Positions 12,600 through 24,339 of a DNA stretch of 64,000 bases are shown here, in pieces. Each line of letters opens with the position of its first letter. The stretch's first letter is position 1. A program made the position numbers and the translations under genes. The notes beneath the pieces were generated by a model. The model worked only from the letters and a program-made list of their open reading frames with translations, was not told the DNA's origin and did no database searches. The DNA comes from Aporrectodea caliginosa (taxonomy: Eukaryota; Annelida; Clitellata; Crassiclitellata; Lumbricidae): the NCBI GenBank assembly GCA_020284085.1, contig JACEVL010000344.1:217001-281000 (forward strand), written 5' to 3'.

Positions 12600-13500
12600 C
12601 GTAGGCACTAGGCCCTACTGATTGCCATCGATTTCAAATTCAACTCCCAAGCTCTACGAATAATAATATTGTGAGATTGTACCTGTAGCTCTAAGAATGA
12701 CACTTCACTTCGACTACTACGCTAAATGTAATTCATAAACATAGACAAGCTGATAACACTTTTAGTTGAACAAGAATTACTTTTTAAACAAATTCTGTTG
12801 CGTTTTTGTTTCAACAGTTTATTTAAAGGTAATTCTGTAAACAGGAAGTACAATTGATATGAGCCATTAGGCCTAGCGTCGAAAAGTGAATGGCAGTGAA
12901 ACTGGAATTTTAAGTTAAGTGGGTAAATAGCTGTAACTAAGGAAGTAAGTTACCGTATACTAAAATCTATTCGCTGTATAAACTATAAAATATAATAGTT
13001 GCCATTGCCGCGGTTTTATCGCCGGCTCATTCCCCATTACCGCATTATTACCGCGAGAGTAAACCCTATTACCGCGGTATTACCGCAATAATTTTATTGT
13101 TTTCTCCATTTCTGCAGGAGTTAGCCTACTTTTAAACACCTTTAGTCTTCCGTCCATCAAGTGATGTTTTGGAATTCATTAAAAACAATTCCAGTAGCCT
13201 AACTGCGTGATTGTCAAATTTATTGTGCTTCTGTTAAGTACATGTATATTACAGTCTATCCTGTCCTCCGATTTCCAATCTTTCAAATCCCAGATGGTAT
13301 CTGACTTAGCAGTTCCTCTGCCAGCTGCTCTGTCTGATCTTCTGGTAACCGGACTTGCACCTGCTCTTGCTATCTCTGAACATCATTTGTGACACGACTG
13401 AGCACTAGTGAATAAGCTACGCTTAGCTTGTAAGTAGAGCTTTAGAAATGTCAAGATTACGTTTACATTTAAAATTTTCTATAATATCAAGAACTAAAAT
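12600..13500. other. Intron, with a TTACCGC-rich patch
   Basis: Intron between the second and third exons of the minus-strand Ig gene. About 12,995-13,095 is rich in TTACCGCG words, resembling degenerate transposon-end sequence. Confidence 0.4.
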
Positions 13501-13525
13501 AATTCAGACTGATGCCTCTACTTAC

Positions 13526-13882
13526 ACTTAATTTCAAGGGGCTCTGATTTCCAGTGAACATCTGTCGAATTGAAGCGGCATTGATCAGAACCTATGTCGT
13601 TTTCTATAACAGTTGTGACAGCGACGACGGTTGCGTTTAATTTCCTGACTGCTACAACGCTATTTAGCTCTCCCGAAACGATCGTTGAATTGCCATCTGC
13701 GATAGGCGAAGTGCTTGTTCCTGGCATCGGGTCGTCGTTCAAGAACCAACAGAACACAGGACGTTTGTTTCCTCTGAAGTTAAGACTGCATTGAAACCCC
13801 AAGATACTCTGCTGTAAGCCAAATTCATTTTCGCCCATTCGTCTGCTTGTGGGATCCTTTTTTTCTGTGCATGCAATTTCAT
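13526..13882 (-). CDS. IgSF gene (minus), second exon: Ig-like domain
   Basis: The 357-nt exon is phase 1-1, with acceptor tttgtactacag and donor T|gtaagtag. It encodes 119 residues beginning EIACTEKKD. It carries GFQCSLNFRGNKRP as the B strand, FCWFLND as the C strand with the core Trp, and GSDQC as an F-strand cysteine. Several Asn-x-Ser/Thr glycosylation sites are present. The N-terminal Ala-Cys, the x-C-S-x-N-F-x-G-N-x-x-P block and the phase match the second exons of genes A (27.0 kb) and B (63.8 kb), so these are one exon family. Confidence 0.75.
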
Positions 13883-14539
13883 CTGTAGTACAAATACAGA
13901 CTCAGTTTGCTATGTGCATTTTTGAATCTGAAAAATATGTTACCTGTAATTAATTACACTGGGTAACAAAAATATTAACCTATTGTTTGCTGCTCAGAAC
14001 TTAAGAAATGTTCTTAGCTAAATTTTCGGCCCCGATTTCAAATACGAAATCTAAATTTGGCAAGCGCGTCTTTAAGACAAAGAGCTTGAAACGAGAATTT
14101 TTTATTCGAAAGCAAGCTTATTAGGCTATTCTTTAATTAACTTTAGATTATGATTTAGAAAGAAGGGGCTTGGAGTTCATGGGTGCCATTACAACGTCAG
14201 ATGGGCAATTTTTGCGATTTATACAAAAAAGTGTCAAGAAGGAGCGACCTCTAAACATGCTCAGATCTCTTCAATTTTTTCAACACAGAGTCTTCTGGTC
14301 AAGCGGATAAAGGACAACCTTGTGGAGCAGCATGTTTCACACAAAAAATGCTTGCGTGTCTGCACATAACCTTGTATTATGCGTGCAGCTATGGATACAA
14401 TATATGTATGTACTGTATATATGTAAGGATTAATGCATACATAAACGTATGCGTATCTATGTAAGTATATGCATAATATAGAATCTGTCAAACGCGCTAC
14501 ATCCTGATGTAAACATGTGAGACTCGATATAAACGGTAC

Positions 14540-14854
14540 CAGTAACAATAAGATCAGAATGCTGATTCGTAGATTTGTAGCAGGAGAAGAGTCCAGCGTC
14601 ATTTAATTCAACGTTGCTAACAAGCAGATCGCGACATCCTGGTCTACTGCTGTTATCCAAAGTGAATCGTCCTGATCCACTGAAATTATTGACAAACTTC
14701 TTCCCATCGTAGACAGATTCTGGTCGGTTTTTGCCAAACGGCGTTGTCTCCCAGATAACGGTTTCGTTGGAATTCACGGTGCAGTTGATGCGCACGTCCG
14801 TTCCTGAGACAGCTACTATGTTCCGTATTGTAACATCGACGATGGTTTTCGCAT
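14540..14854 (-). CDS. IgSF gene (minus), first visible exon: V-type Ig domain
   Basis: The 315-nt exon is phase 1-1, with acceptor tctggttctttcag and donor ACTG|gtaccg. It encodes a V-set-like domain: VRINCTVNSNETVIWE gives the B-strand Cys and core Trp, GRFTLD the D strand, and LNDAGLFSCYK the D-x-G-x-Y/F-x-C motif. LIVTG ends the G strand. The ending matches the V exons of genes A (LTILG) and B (VTVLG). The domain would be extracellular. A signal-peptide exon upstream (above 14,860) was not identified. Confidence 0.8.
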
Positions 14855-14959
14855 CTGAAAGAACCAGAAAAATTTAAACTATACGACGGATTATTCTGGT
14901 GTTTCACATGCCATTTATGTCTTAGACTGTTCGAAATTAGTGCTCGTTCTTGGGGCACA

Positions 14960-15300
14960 GTATAGTTTTACATTAATTTTACATGTTTGATTAACGAGAA
15001 CTCTAACGGTTTTACTATAATATTATAAACTTCTAGCATACAACGTCGCGCTCAGTGGTTTGATCATCTGTCTGGAATTCATCGAGATCTGCGACATAAA
15101 AATGACACTGCTTTGCATGTATATGATGCACTCTATTGAATTGTATTTTATTATTGTTCAGTTGTATTGCTTTGCATTGTATTGCAGAAGAACGTTTGCA
15201 TTGTACGGCCATTTAATAAAACCTAAAGCGCTACATGCATCACGACGTGGAAGTTTTCTTGAGGTTTATTTGCAATTATGCAATGCAGTCCATGCACTTT
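14960..15300. other. Non-coding stretch
   Basis: Upstream of the minus-strand V exon. No convincing signal-peptide exon was seen. Confidence 0.4.
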
Positions 15301-15309
15301 AGATTGAAC

Positions 15310-15585
15310 TAGTTTAAAGCAGTGTCATGGACGCCAAACCAAGTGACTAATTGATGAAGAAGTAGGCCGTGGTCAGTAGTGTCAAAAGTGACAAAGATAT
15401 TTAGGAGACAGAGGAAGGAGACTTGATGATGGCTGAAGGCTGTGAAACAAAGTATCAATGGGGTGGTGTTTAGTGAAACCAGATTGGGAGTTGAGAAATG
15501 GGATTATTACATTCGATAAGCGCGTGATGGTCAGAATATAAGAACCGTCGTGATTAATTCCTATTGACGCAGCGACAAAAACCAT
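15310..15585 (-). mobile_element. LINE RT fragment (fingers region)
   Basis: The minus strand reads NSQSGFTKHHPIDTLFHSL. This is the QSGF-R/x-x-H-S-x-D/T-x-L motif that precedes RT motif A. In the next frame it continues as TTDHGLLLHQL, the aspartate-containing motif A region. The frame change and stops show it is dead. Confidence 0.6.
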
Positions 15586-15759
15586 ATTTCATTTTTTTGC
15601 TAAAATCTTTTAAAGTAGTCCTGTCCATTGTTGGCGCTGTTCATGTTACGATATTTGAACTATTATGGAACGCAACAATCTACCACAGCGATGTGGTGAG
15701 TCCAAAAACTTCGTTGTCAAATTCTAAGTAGAAAATTTTCAACAGATTCTAATGCCACA

Positions 15760-15795
15760 AAGATTTCTACCCCATGACACCTTGGACTGTGTCTG
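15760..15795. repeat. End of a small inverted-repeat element (copy 1)
   Basis: agatttctaccccatgacac and the following cttggactg are the same bases as at 17,738-17,763. Only one end is recognisable here. Confidence 0.4.
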
Positions 15796-15919
15796 ATCAT
15801 TCCTTCGGCTTTCTGGCTTACCTGTGAAACCCAAGATTAGTAAACTTATCTGCATATGTCTGAATATGGCAAAAAGGTTACTGTTTCCAAATACGGAAAA
15901 CGTGCGCCTTAACATAACT

Positions 15920-16030
15920 GCAAACTATGAAACATAATACTATTATACACCTATTATAATACTACAGGTGTGCTGTGCATCTACAGTAAGCAAGCAGTAG
16001 TTGACCGTTAGCTGCGTAATGCTACAGCAT
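15920..16030. repeat. Long direct repeat, left copy
   Basis: About 110 bp starting gcaaactatgaaacataata, repeated with about 85-90% identity at 17,070-17,178. The pair brackets an inverted pair of minisatellites. Confidence 0.75.
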
Positions 16031-16397
16031 AGTTCAGTCGATTTAAATCACGTGTTGAAGTATCTGTACAAAAGAAAACTGCGTCTGCATGTCGAGCAAG
16101 CATATTGAATGAGGCCATGTACAAAGTGAATAATAGAAGGCTTTAGATGGGCTGCATATCTACACAAGAGCTGACAGCGTCAGCCTGACAGACTTGAACA
16201 AGCGTATTCGCATGCTGTACGTAGGCTAGCAAATACACAGGGCTGAGTTATTTAATCAAGTGCAGCGACCTTGTACAGTATATCAAAGTCTATCCAGCAC
16301 ATAATAACACAATTATTTTCATGACGTTGTCCATTGTGCGCGCGCTCGCTCTTAAGTGAAGAGATCAAACACTCCATTCATTCGTTCATTCGGTATC

Positions 16398-16491
16398 CGG
16401 ACGATTGGTCATACGGACGATTGGTCATACGGACGATTGGTCATAGGACGATATGTCATACGGACGATTGGTCATACGGACGATTGATCAT
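16398..16491. repeat. Minisatellite GGACGATTGGTCATAC, forward
   Basis: About six imperfect 15-16-bp units (gacgattggtcatac). The same unit occurs in reverse complement at 16,884-17,033. Confidence 0.85.
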
Positions 16492-16883
16492 ATGCCACTA
16501 ATAAACCGACACAATTAGTTGTAGTCGTTAGTTATGGACATTCTTAGTTTTAAGCTTAACACACCGGGGCATACATCGTTTTTAGACAAATACAATCAGA
16601 AACTTATTAAGATAATTACATGCAGGCGTCAACTCACTTCAAAGAACTTAACATTCACTAGATAAACGCACATCAAAGTCCAACGCACTTCAAAGAATGT
16701 AGATTGATCCCGAAGAAATAAACGTTTCATCCGCATCTTACTCAGGTATAAAAGGCAATGAAACCAAAGCAAAACATTCATTTGCAGTGAAAGAGTCAAG
16801 AAGTATTATAGTATATATAGTATAGGAAAAAACTTTTCTTAAAGCAAGTTTTGAAATGGATATGGAAGGCGAGTTCGGCATCT

Positions 16884-17033
16884 CCAATCGTCCTATGCCC
16901 AATTGTCCGTATGACCAATCGTCCTATGACCAATCGTCCGTATGACCAATCGTCCATATGACCAATCGTCCTATGACCAATCGTCCTATGACCAATCGTC
17001 CTATGACCAATCGTCCTATGACCAATCGTCCTA
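16884..17033. repeat. Minisatellite GACCAATCGTCCTAT, inverted
   Basis: About ten units of atgaccaatcgtcct. They are the reverse complement of the array at 16,398-16,491 and could fold back on it across a loop of about 390 bp. Confidence 0.85.
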
Positions 17034-17069
17034 GAACCGTTCATTCTGATGCAGCGCGAAACCAAAGCA

Positions 17070-17178
17070 GCAAACTATGAAATATAATACTATTATTATA
17101 CACCTATTATACTACAGGTGTGGTGTGCATCTACACTAAGAAAGCTGTAGTCGGCCGTGAGCTACGTAATGCTACAGT
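17070..17178. repeat. Long direct repeat, right copy
   Basis: Partner of 15,920-16,030; both run through gctgtgcatctac/ggtgtgcatctac to gtaatgctacag. Confidence 0.75.
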
Positions 17179-17199
17179 GGAGTAGCATTACGTAGTGGA

Positions 17200-17730
17200 T
17201 GCTATCTAACAGACTCCGTCTCAATCCCAAGAAGACGGATTTCCTAAGGTGCGCGACCAGCAGAAGGTGCTCTCATCTTGCCACTGACGAACTGAGTGTC
17301 TGCTGGTCTTCTATCCGATCTGTGTATGTGTATAGAAATCTAACTTAATGTGTTATTGTAGTTAGGGTAAGTGTATGGAAATCATTCGAAAATTTCAGGG
17401 TATATGTATAATAGGCCTACCCTGGTTTTTTCAGGGAATGTATGCATTCTCCGAGTGAATCAGGGAATATGCATCTACCCTGAAAATTTCAGGTTATATA
17501 CACATTCCCTGATAATACACATTCACTGTAACATATAATATGTTTCTGTTATGGCGGCAATATTGGCCGCCATCCTGGAAAGTGACCTCCCCAAAATCAG
17601 GCAAGTAATGACACTCAATTCCATGATAGAATCAACACTTTATTTATAAGTTCAGCGCAATTATGAGCTAATATCTTCTATATATAAATCTTCATTATGA
17701 ACGAAATAGTACAGATGTCGACGAAAAAGT
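17200..17730. other. Non-coding stretch with diffuse repeats
   Basis: aaaatttcaggg and cagggaatatgcat words recur between 17,385 and 17,520. No coding exon. Confidence 0.4.
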
Positions 17731-17737
17731 GGGATAG

Positions 17738-17902
17738 ATTTCTACCCCATGACACCTTGGACTGATATTACTTTCTCAGACAACATGATATTGCGATGGT
17801 TTTGATGTCAGAATATACCAGAGGTCTTAATTTGGAACATCAAATTATAACTACCTACAGTTGCTCCGCAATGAACATCCAAACACCGCTGGGGTAGAAA
17901 TC
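17738..17902. mobile_element. Small inverted-repeat element
   Basis: agatttctacccc at the left and ggggtagaaatct at the right form a perfect 13-bp inverted repeat around about 140 bp. One end also recurs at 15,760. No target duplication was established. Confidence 0.5.
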
Positions 17903-17904
17903 TA

Positions 17905-18675
17905 ACCCAGTTCGGCCTACGAAGGTTAAAGTTTGACTGATTCAATTGACTGATGAATAAGTCTAGCTTTGCTTCAAAACACTAATTTCCTTCATCACAG
18001 TTGGTAATATTGTATACCGCCCTATCAATTTCAAATTTAATTTGTTCAGGTGGTCTGTGATGTTAGTAGGGGATGGTTGCCTTACAATAAACGCTGGCAT
18101 TACCAGATAATTTAGAGGCTTTCACTCTGAGGGAGATTTTGATTTATTCGATTAGATCCAAGAATCTTGTACGTACCTGCCCCTTGCGTTACTAACGAAC
18201 ATCAGAATGAAGAACCAAATCACCATAATTGCTGTTGTACTCTTTTAACAATGTCTATAACTGCCTCTGATTTAAAAGATTAGCTCTAATAAAATTTACA
18301 CTATATCCATTGCATTTTCAATGCATCCTCTTTCAGTTTTAACATAGGTTTTGCTGTTAAATACAATGAAGAGCTTGGAAACCTGGAAAATCGATATCTG
18401 TCATCAGGAGACCAATCAGGCCCACTCTCCGTTCCACCATTGCTGCAATAAACTATAGTTACAATATATTTAGTAGGCCTATATTTGATTTTGTTGGTTC
18501 TCGCTGACGTTCAGAACTGTAGCCTACGTATTAAAACTTTAAACAAGTCTAATGCGTCGTATGAAGTGGATTTTGTGTTCACATTGTCAAAACAAACCAC
18601 GTCAGGAAATAAGAGCTATGCAAGTAGACCAGTGACTACATGTATGTGCTTTACGTAATGTCTACACAAATTGCA
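17905..18675. other. Non-coding stretch
   Basis: Nothing recognised. Confidence 0.4.
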
Positions 18676-18679
18676 AAAC

Positions 18680-18757
18680 ATTTACCGAGCTCGGGTGGGC
18701 CACTTAAAATCAGCTCGCGGGCCGCATGCTGTCCCGGGCTGTATATTGGACAGCACT
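18680..18757 (-). mobile_element. hAT-like terminus (single end)
   Basis: On the minus strand the sequence starts CAGTGCTGTCCAATATACAG and runs into a gcggcccgcgag-rich stretch, the style of a hAT end. The opposite end was not found. Confidence 0.35.
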
Positions 18758-18759
18758 GC

Positions 18760-20330
18760 ACTATAGCGTCATGAGAAAGAGAGCGAGAAACCACTCTAAG
18801 ACTTAACATCGATAAGACCTATTTCTTTTTGTTTAAGTCGCATAGGAAACCACCTCTGACCGAGGGACCTTGTCTGCTGGTTGATGATTGATATCCCATT
18901 GACCCAAGGGGAATCCGCAAGGTTCCTATACATGTATCGAAGTAGCACCTGATCTGAAAGCAGCACATTAATTATTTCGTCTAAATTGCCAAGAATATTG
19001 GTATACTCGCTCTTACTGCTCTTTTACTGTCTACTTCTAAAAGACTAAACCTATATTACTCCCTGGTATACTCATACTGTACCTGCTGCATCAACGTGAA
19101 TCTAGGCTAACTAAGCTAGTCGTACTTCAGGAAAGGGCAGTACGTATCATCACGGACTTTTGTAGGGGAAAAGGAAACATACAGGCCCTTGCTACTATAA
19201 ATAATTATAAGCTTCTCCACAGAATTGTGTAGCCGTTTCGTTTCCACTCGTTCATTAATTTTGCAGTGTTTTCCATTAATAGCATGTTTAAATATCTTTA
19301 GGTTGCTGTGCTAAAGAGAAAATGATTGAGAAAATTACAGAATATTTGCAGAACAATGTGTTCATGCAGCGGTTAAATCCTGAAAGCTATTTAGGTCATT
19401 TTAGACTGCTCACAGCTAGCGTGTCTTTAAGTTTCTGTTGATAAATAAGAGTTCTATTTGTAAAAGCTCGTGTTTAGATTTACAGATTGAAATGTCTTTC
19501 TCTACGTTTTGGTTTTATATCGTAATATTTTTTTCTTATTGCGCCGGTTAGTACAAAATTAATGTTTATTTAAACTCGCTGTAGCAATATCAGATTTGTT
19601 TCAAATGAGGCTTTGAAACTTGATTTTTTTCTGTAAGTATAATTATATACCTACAGAAAAATGAAGTTATATTTGTGGTTAGGCCGCACACTTGTTGGGT
19701 GCAGAAAATGACTTCGTGCAGATCGAAAAAGATGCCGCTATAATTAATATGTGAAAACTTTTATTCAGCTGATTCTGAGAAGAGCTCAGATTTGAATAAC
19801 AAATAGGTCCATCAAGACAGTCCAATGGATGATGTACGTGAGTCGTTATACGGATCCGTGGAGGCTGGAGCTGAGAGGTTACAAGAGAGTCCATGAGTTT
19901 TCAAAGTTTCATTGTTTGTAGATCCAGCTGCCTCGAGATACGAGCACATGGATCCCGGAGCTTTTAGCAGATTGGACAGATTTTCAAAGTAACAACTTGC
20001 CTATTCGTGAATGGGATCATGGATATTGTTCTATTATCGACCTGGAGCTACTTCAACGTTGTTCATTGCCCTGCTTGTGATCACTGTATATCCTCTCATT
20101 CAAATGCGGACCAAAGATTTCGTGCATATAGACGTGAACGTGATTTAGTAGAATCTCTTTGTTATAAGGCCCGTAATAGTGTCGCTAAGCTTAGCATATC
20201 AGCTTTATTGGTCGTGTTAATCACCGTTTTGTGGTTATTTTATTGCCTTTATTGTTTGAGCAAATCGTAAGCTTTTACTTGTCATGAACTGTGGTTTTAA
20301 TTAACGTTATCGTTAATTGCAATCGTTTAA
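18760..20330. other. Non-coding stretch upstream of IgSF gene A
   Basis: The leader exon of gene A should lie here. A frame from the ATG at 20,011 has a hydrophobic core (TLFIALLVITVYPLI) like a signal peptide. None of its GT sites gives the phase 1 needed to join the V exon, so it is not called. Confidence 0.4.
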
Positions 20331-20338
20331 CTTTTCAG

Positions 20339-20638
20339 AAGGCAACGATCTGGATAACATGGCTATAGTTTTGGGACGTCAGATATCAATGACTTGTGGA
20401 GATTCTGCAAATGATATACGCGTTCAGTGGAAGTTTCAGTTGCTCGGAGATATTTGGGAACGTTTCATTTTTAACGGATACAACATCTTCCAGGAGTTTT
20501 CAGAATTTCGTGCTGTGGTTGATGGAAGATTTCGTCTAAGTACAACTGAAGCCCAGGTCAAACACGCTGGAACCTACTTCTGTATTCGAATAACTGGACA
20601 CCACACAGAGACTTACAGCGCAAAGTTGACGATTCTAG
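20339..20638 (+). CDS. IgSF gene A, V-type Ig exon
   Basis: The 300-nt exon is phase 1-1, with acceptor ttaacttttcag and donor CTAG|gtgggg. It encodes about 100 residues of a V-set-like domain: GRQISMTCG (B strand), IRVQWKF (C strand with Trp), GRFRLSTTEA (D/E strands), KHAGTYFCIRI (the x-A-G-x-Y-x-C F strand) and YSAKLTILG (G strand). The V exon of gene B at 57,865 has the same layout (IHWKF, DDAGTYSC, YSAQVTVLG). This would be the membrane-distal domain of a type I receptor. Gene A then continues through 27,005, 27,990, 28,951 and 29,608, all in compatible phase. Confidence 0.85.
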
Positions 20639-20936
20639 GTGGGGTCTTAGCTCTTTGTTCGCAATTTTATTAGCTTCATTTTCTATACATGTATGCATCT
20701 GAATCGTTGTGAAACGCCTTATAACGACCCACCTAAGATACGTCTTTGTACTATAAAAATAGGCACAGAACGTAACAGAAGATTGGTAAGTATGTTTGAT
20801 GGAAGACTCCTCCAAGATAACTACAGAGTCTAAAGTCTTCAGAATGAATTTTCCTGTAGCTGTCAATAAGCGAACTCAACATTAGCACAGGCGTGGAGAC
20901 TCATGGTGAGTCGTATGTGAACTTAAATGTCAAACG

Positions 20937-21085
20937 TCGTATTAACTTAATTGACCTGCCGTCCCAGAATCAGTTAAATTGTAATCGTAATCGTAATCGT
21001 AAACTCGAGATTTCTACAGCGCCCACAAATGCGAAGTCACGGGAACCAGCTTATTCACAGGCGCTTAATAAAAACAAAATCGATA
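20937..21085 (-). mobile_element. Retroposon 3' tail with (GTAATC)n
   Basis: On the minus strand, AAGCGCCTGTGAATAAGCTG runs to GCGCTGTAGAAATCTCGAG and ends in a (gattac)n repeat. The same tail occurs in the plus orientation at 40,585-40,665 and, in part, at 39,640-39,740. Confidence 0.6.
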
Positions 21086-21099
21086 CGCAGAGGTCAAGA

Positions 21100-22370
21100 T
21101 CCAGAGAGTCAAGCAGGCACACAACGTGACGGCTAAAGTGTTTGGTGTTTAGAGTTGAAATGGCGAGGAAGGTGAGGGGAATAGGAGGAAACGGGACAGG
21201 ATTTGAGAGACCTGTGGAGAGATAGCGTCAAGATAGGTCAAGCCCGTTTTCTCGCAGCCAATGACAATTTCCGTTAATTTCTAATAAATTTCTACGGGCG
21301 AGTTTCTAGGTCAACTAAACTAAAAACTCGCCGATGCAAAAATTTTAACGAACGTTCTGGTCCGAATTTCTATCTCGACCCAACTATTTTCGGCTCAAAA
21401 TTTGCTTTCAGTTCCGATATTATGGACCTTTTAGTTGATTTTCAAACTCATCAAGCGGCAATGATAGATTATGCCAGAGCTACACGTAAGAACGTTCGAT
21501 AGGTGGTGCAGTAAGCGGACATTAAAATCAAATGCGAAGTCGTTTACCAAAAGCACATTAAATTCAAATGCTAAACGCGGCAGCCGCTGAGTCACAGGTA
21601 ATTAAATTCAAATACACGGGCAAACAACTATTTTCACCTCTAAATATATCGTTTCCATTCAGATATATTATGGATATTATGGATATAGTAAGTAAGTAAG
21701 TAGCCTTTGTTTGCAGCCGTTAAAAATTACGCTTGGGAAAATCCGGGCGAAGCCGGGTACTCATGCTAGTATAATTATGTATTATATATTCTCTATTTAC
21801 ACTTTCTTTCACAGTTCAAATTGATAAGGCAGTTTTACATTCGTTAGGTAATTACCAAACCAGGCCATGGTGAAAAATAGTAGTTTGAACAAAATTTATG
21901 TGTTCTGCCTGTAGGTTTAGACATGCTGCCGTATAATTAATTATACTGCATCCGAAAGTGAAATTTAGTTGAAGGTTTTCTTTTGTCAAAGATCTCAATT
22001 TTCTGATAACAGATTATGCATTATGATGTAGCACTTCATGATATGATAAACCTATATATAGAAACGAAATGCATTATATCCAATACTGATGTGGGAAATA
22101 GTTAATGTGCTCCTTGGGAGTATCACATCAGTATATTTTATTTCGTTGGCACCTAAGAATCTCTTTCAAATTTAGGGTTATGGTTTATAAAATATTGGAC
22201 TGTAGTTAACAACGATATTAAAAATCAGTTCTTGTTCTGTTTTGTTATTATTTAACAAGGTAATATAAATGCCTTTCTCAAACTAGAACTGTTCTCAGTG
22301 AACAGGTTTTATCGGTTGCTGGATAGAGATTTTGAAATTTTCTCTATATGCTTAACCTTTCAGATGTTGA
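21100..22370. other. Intron 1 of gene A, non-coding
   Basis: No further exon recognised. Confidence 0.4.
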
Positions 22371-22374
22371 CCTA

Positions 22375-22445
22375 ATAAAGCCTGGTTTTTGGTATGCCAT
22401 CGGATGATGCCATGTGCATTAGGCACCGATGCTGTGGAATGAGCA
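22375..22445 (+). mobile_element. LINE-X 3' tail
   Basis: ttttggtatgccatcggatg followed by atgccatgtgcattaggcaccgatgctgtggaatg matches the tails at 28.7 and 57.5 kb (plus) and 38.05 kb (minus). Confidence 0.55.
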
Positions 22446-24335
22446 AATTAAAATAATTATAAAGTATATTTCAATATTATTTCAAAGTATACAATAATAC
22501 ATACATTATGTGAGATCACCTGATATCATGACTGCTGCAGATTAACCTTCATAGGACGGCGTGAGATAACTAATTACCCCAAGGGTGTTTGGATGTTGAT
22601 TGCGGAGCAAACTCATCATCATCATCATCATGATCCATGGGCCGAAGGCCCGTAGGTGTCCAACGCTTGCATCGGATTCATGGGCCATGTCATGAGTCTG
22701 TATGCACAGTTTTGGAAAGATTGGATTATATTTAAAGGTTGCTATGTTTTTCGACTTTTTGACATATTGTATGAACTTGTCAAACGACATGTTTAATTTT
22801 GATTTTTTTTCAACTGAGTTATTATTTTTTCAAGTCAGTTATTATTTTGAACAACAAATAGCCCACTTAGAATTATATATTGCAGTGTTACTGCTTAGTC
22901 AGGCTGCATTCAATTTGTAATGCAATATAGTTTTGGATAATTAAAGAAGTTATCCAGTCTGCATAAATCCCGTCATTGAAGTGCTGGAAAACGCGCAGCC
23001 CGCTATCATTTCAGTTTGCCTTCGTTGGAACAGATAGCATTGTCCGATGACTGGAGACAAATTGCAGCAAGTATTGTTTCCTTATTACATCATTGTAAGA
23101 ATGGATCAGAGCCACTCCACGTTCTACGCAGTCATTGACGACATCAACAGTTTGACATCTGCCTTCATCGACTGGAAAGTAGGGTCCAGTGGTCAGGGAG
23201 TAAAAGCCTTTGATAGAAGGGCTGTGGGTTGTTCTTGACTCTGGATGGTAAGAAGATCAAGCAGTTTTTTTTACAGATATGCTTGTGACATACGCTTCCA
23301 GTGGAGTCTGGTGGTCAAACGATTTCCTGTCCAGACGCTACATGGATAGCGGATTAGGTGGATGAGTAAGATCGTATTACCAGAGCAGCCTCGATGTCTT
23401 CAGTGACACGCTCATCAAAGAAAACGCGTGGCTATAACGTGTTCTAAGAAATATCAGAGATGACGACTTAAAGAGTTATTTTAAAGCGACCTCAAACTGT
23501 AACTCCTTGAATCACCAGAAGTCTTGACTCATACAACTTCCAGTGCTTGCGAACACCCGAATCCACACGCTGTGAGGGATTTTAGCTATCTCCCGAATTA
23601 CCAACGCAATTGTTGCTTTCGTTGCCTCACCAACTGTTAGTCCATTCTGGTAATGAAACATGAAATTCCTCAGGATTGCCTAATTTTTTGGGAGTCCAGA
23701 CCCAAGAATGTGTTTGTCAGGCATCCCTAACAGCCAACATTGTGGGGAACTCCTGGTTGATGCCAGTTCCACCATAGCTGCCGTTTTTGTCACGTATGAA
23801 CTTTTATTGCAGAAAGTGAAAAAACATGTGCTGTAAGCTTATTTCATATTCAAGGCTGGCTTGACAGATTAATAAATACTCTATTCATGATAAATTAGCA
23901 GCATAGGCCTATATAATAGAGCAATATTCAACAATTGTATATGAAACGAATTGAAATCAGAAGTTGGCATGCAACATTTAAAATTAGCTATAAGCCAACA
24001 ATCGTTTATCTACCAGAAAGAACTTGAAACAAGTGTTTTATTTGTAAAATTAGCTTATTATTCTCTTATTTTCTTAAATACAGTTGGCATATTGTTCACG
24101 ATTTAGAAAGATTGTGCTTGGCGTTCATGGGTGCTAATTTTAATTCATAATGCAGCTTTTAACGCGTCAGATGCGCAATTTTTACAATTTCTACAAAAAG
24201 TGTCAAAACCTTGCGACCTCTAAACATGCTCAGATCTCTTCAATTTTATTAACACAGAGTCTTCTAGTCAAGTGAAACAAGGGCAACCTCGTGGAGCATT
24301 ATTTAAAAATATATTTTTCCCCATGTAAGTTTGGA
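22446..24335. other. Intron 1 of gene A, non-coding
   Basis: A plus frame at 23,047-23,238 encodes 63 residues without recognisable features. No splice-compatible exon was identified. Confidence 0.35.
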
Positions 24336-24339
24336 CCAC

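Noticed and set aside
20011..20110. Possible signal-peptide exon of IgSF gene A
   Set aside because: The hydrophobic core is suggestive, but every nearby GT gives phase 0 or 2, while the V exon needs phase 1.
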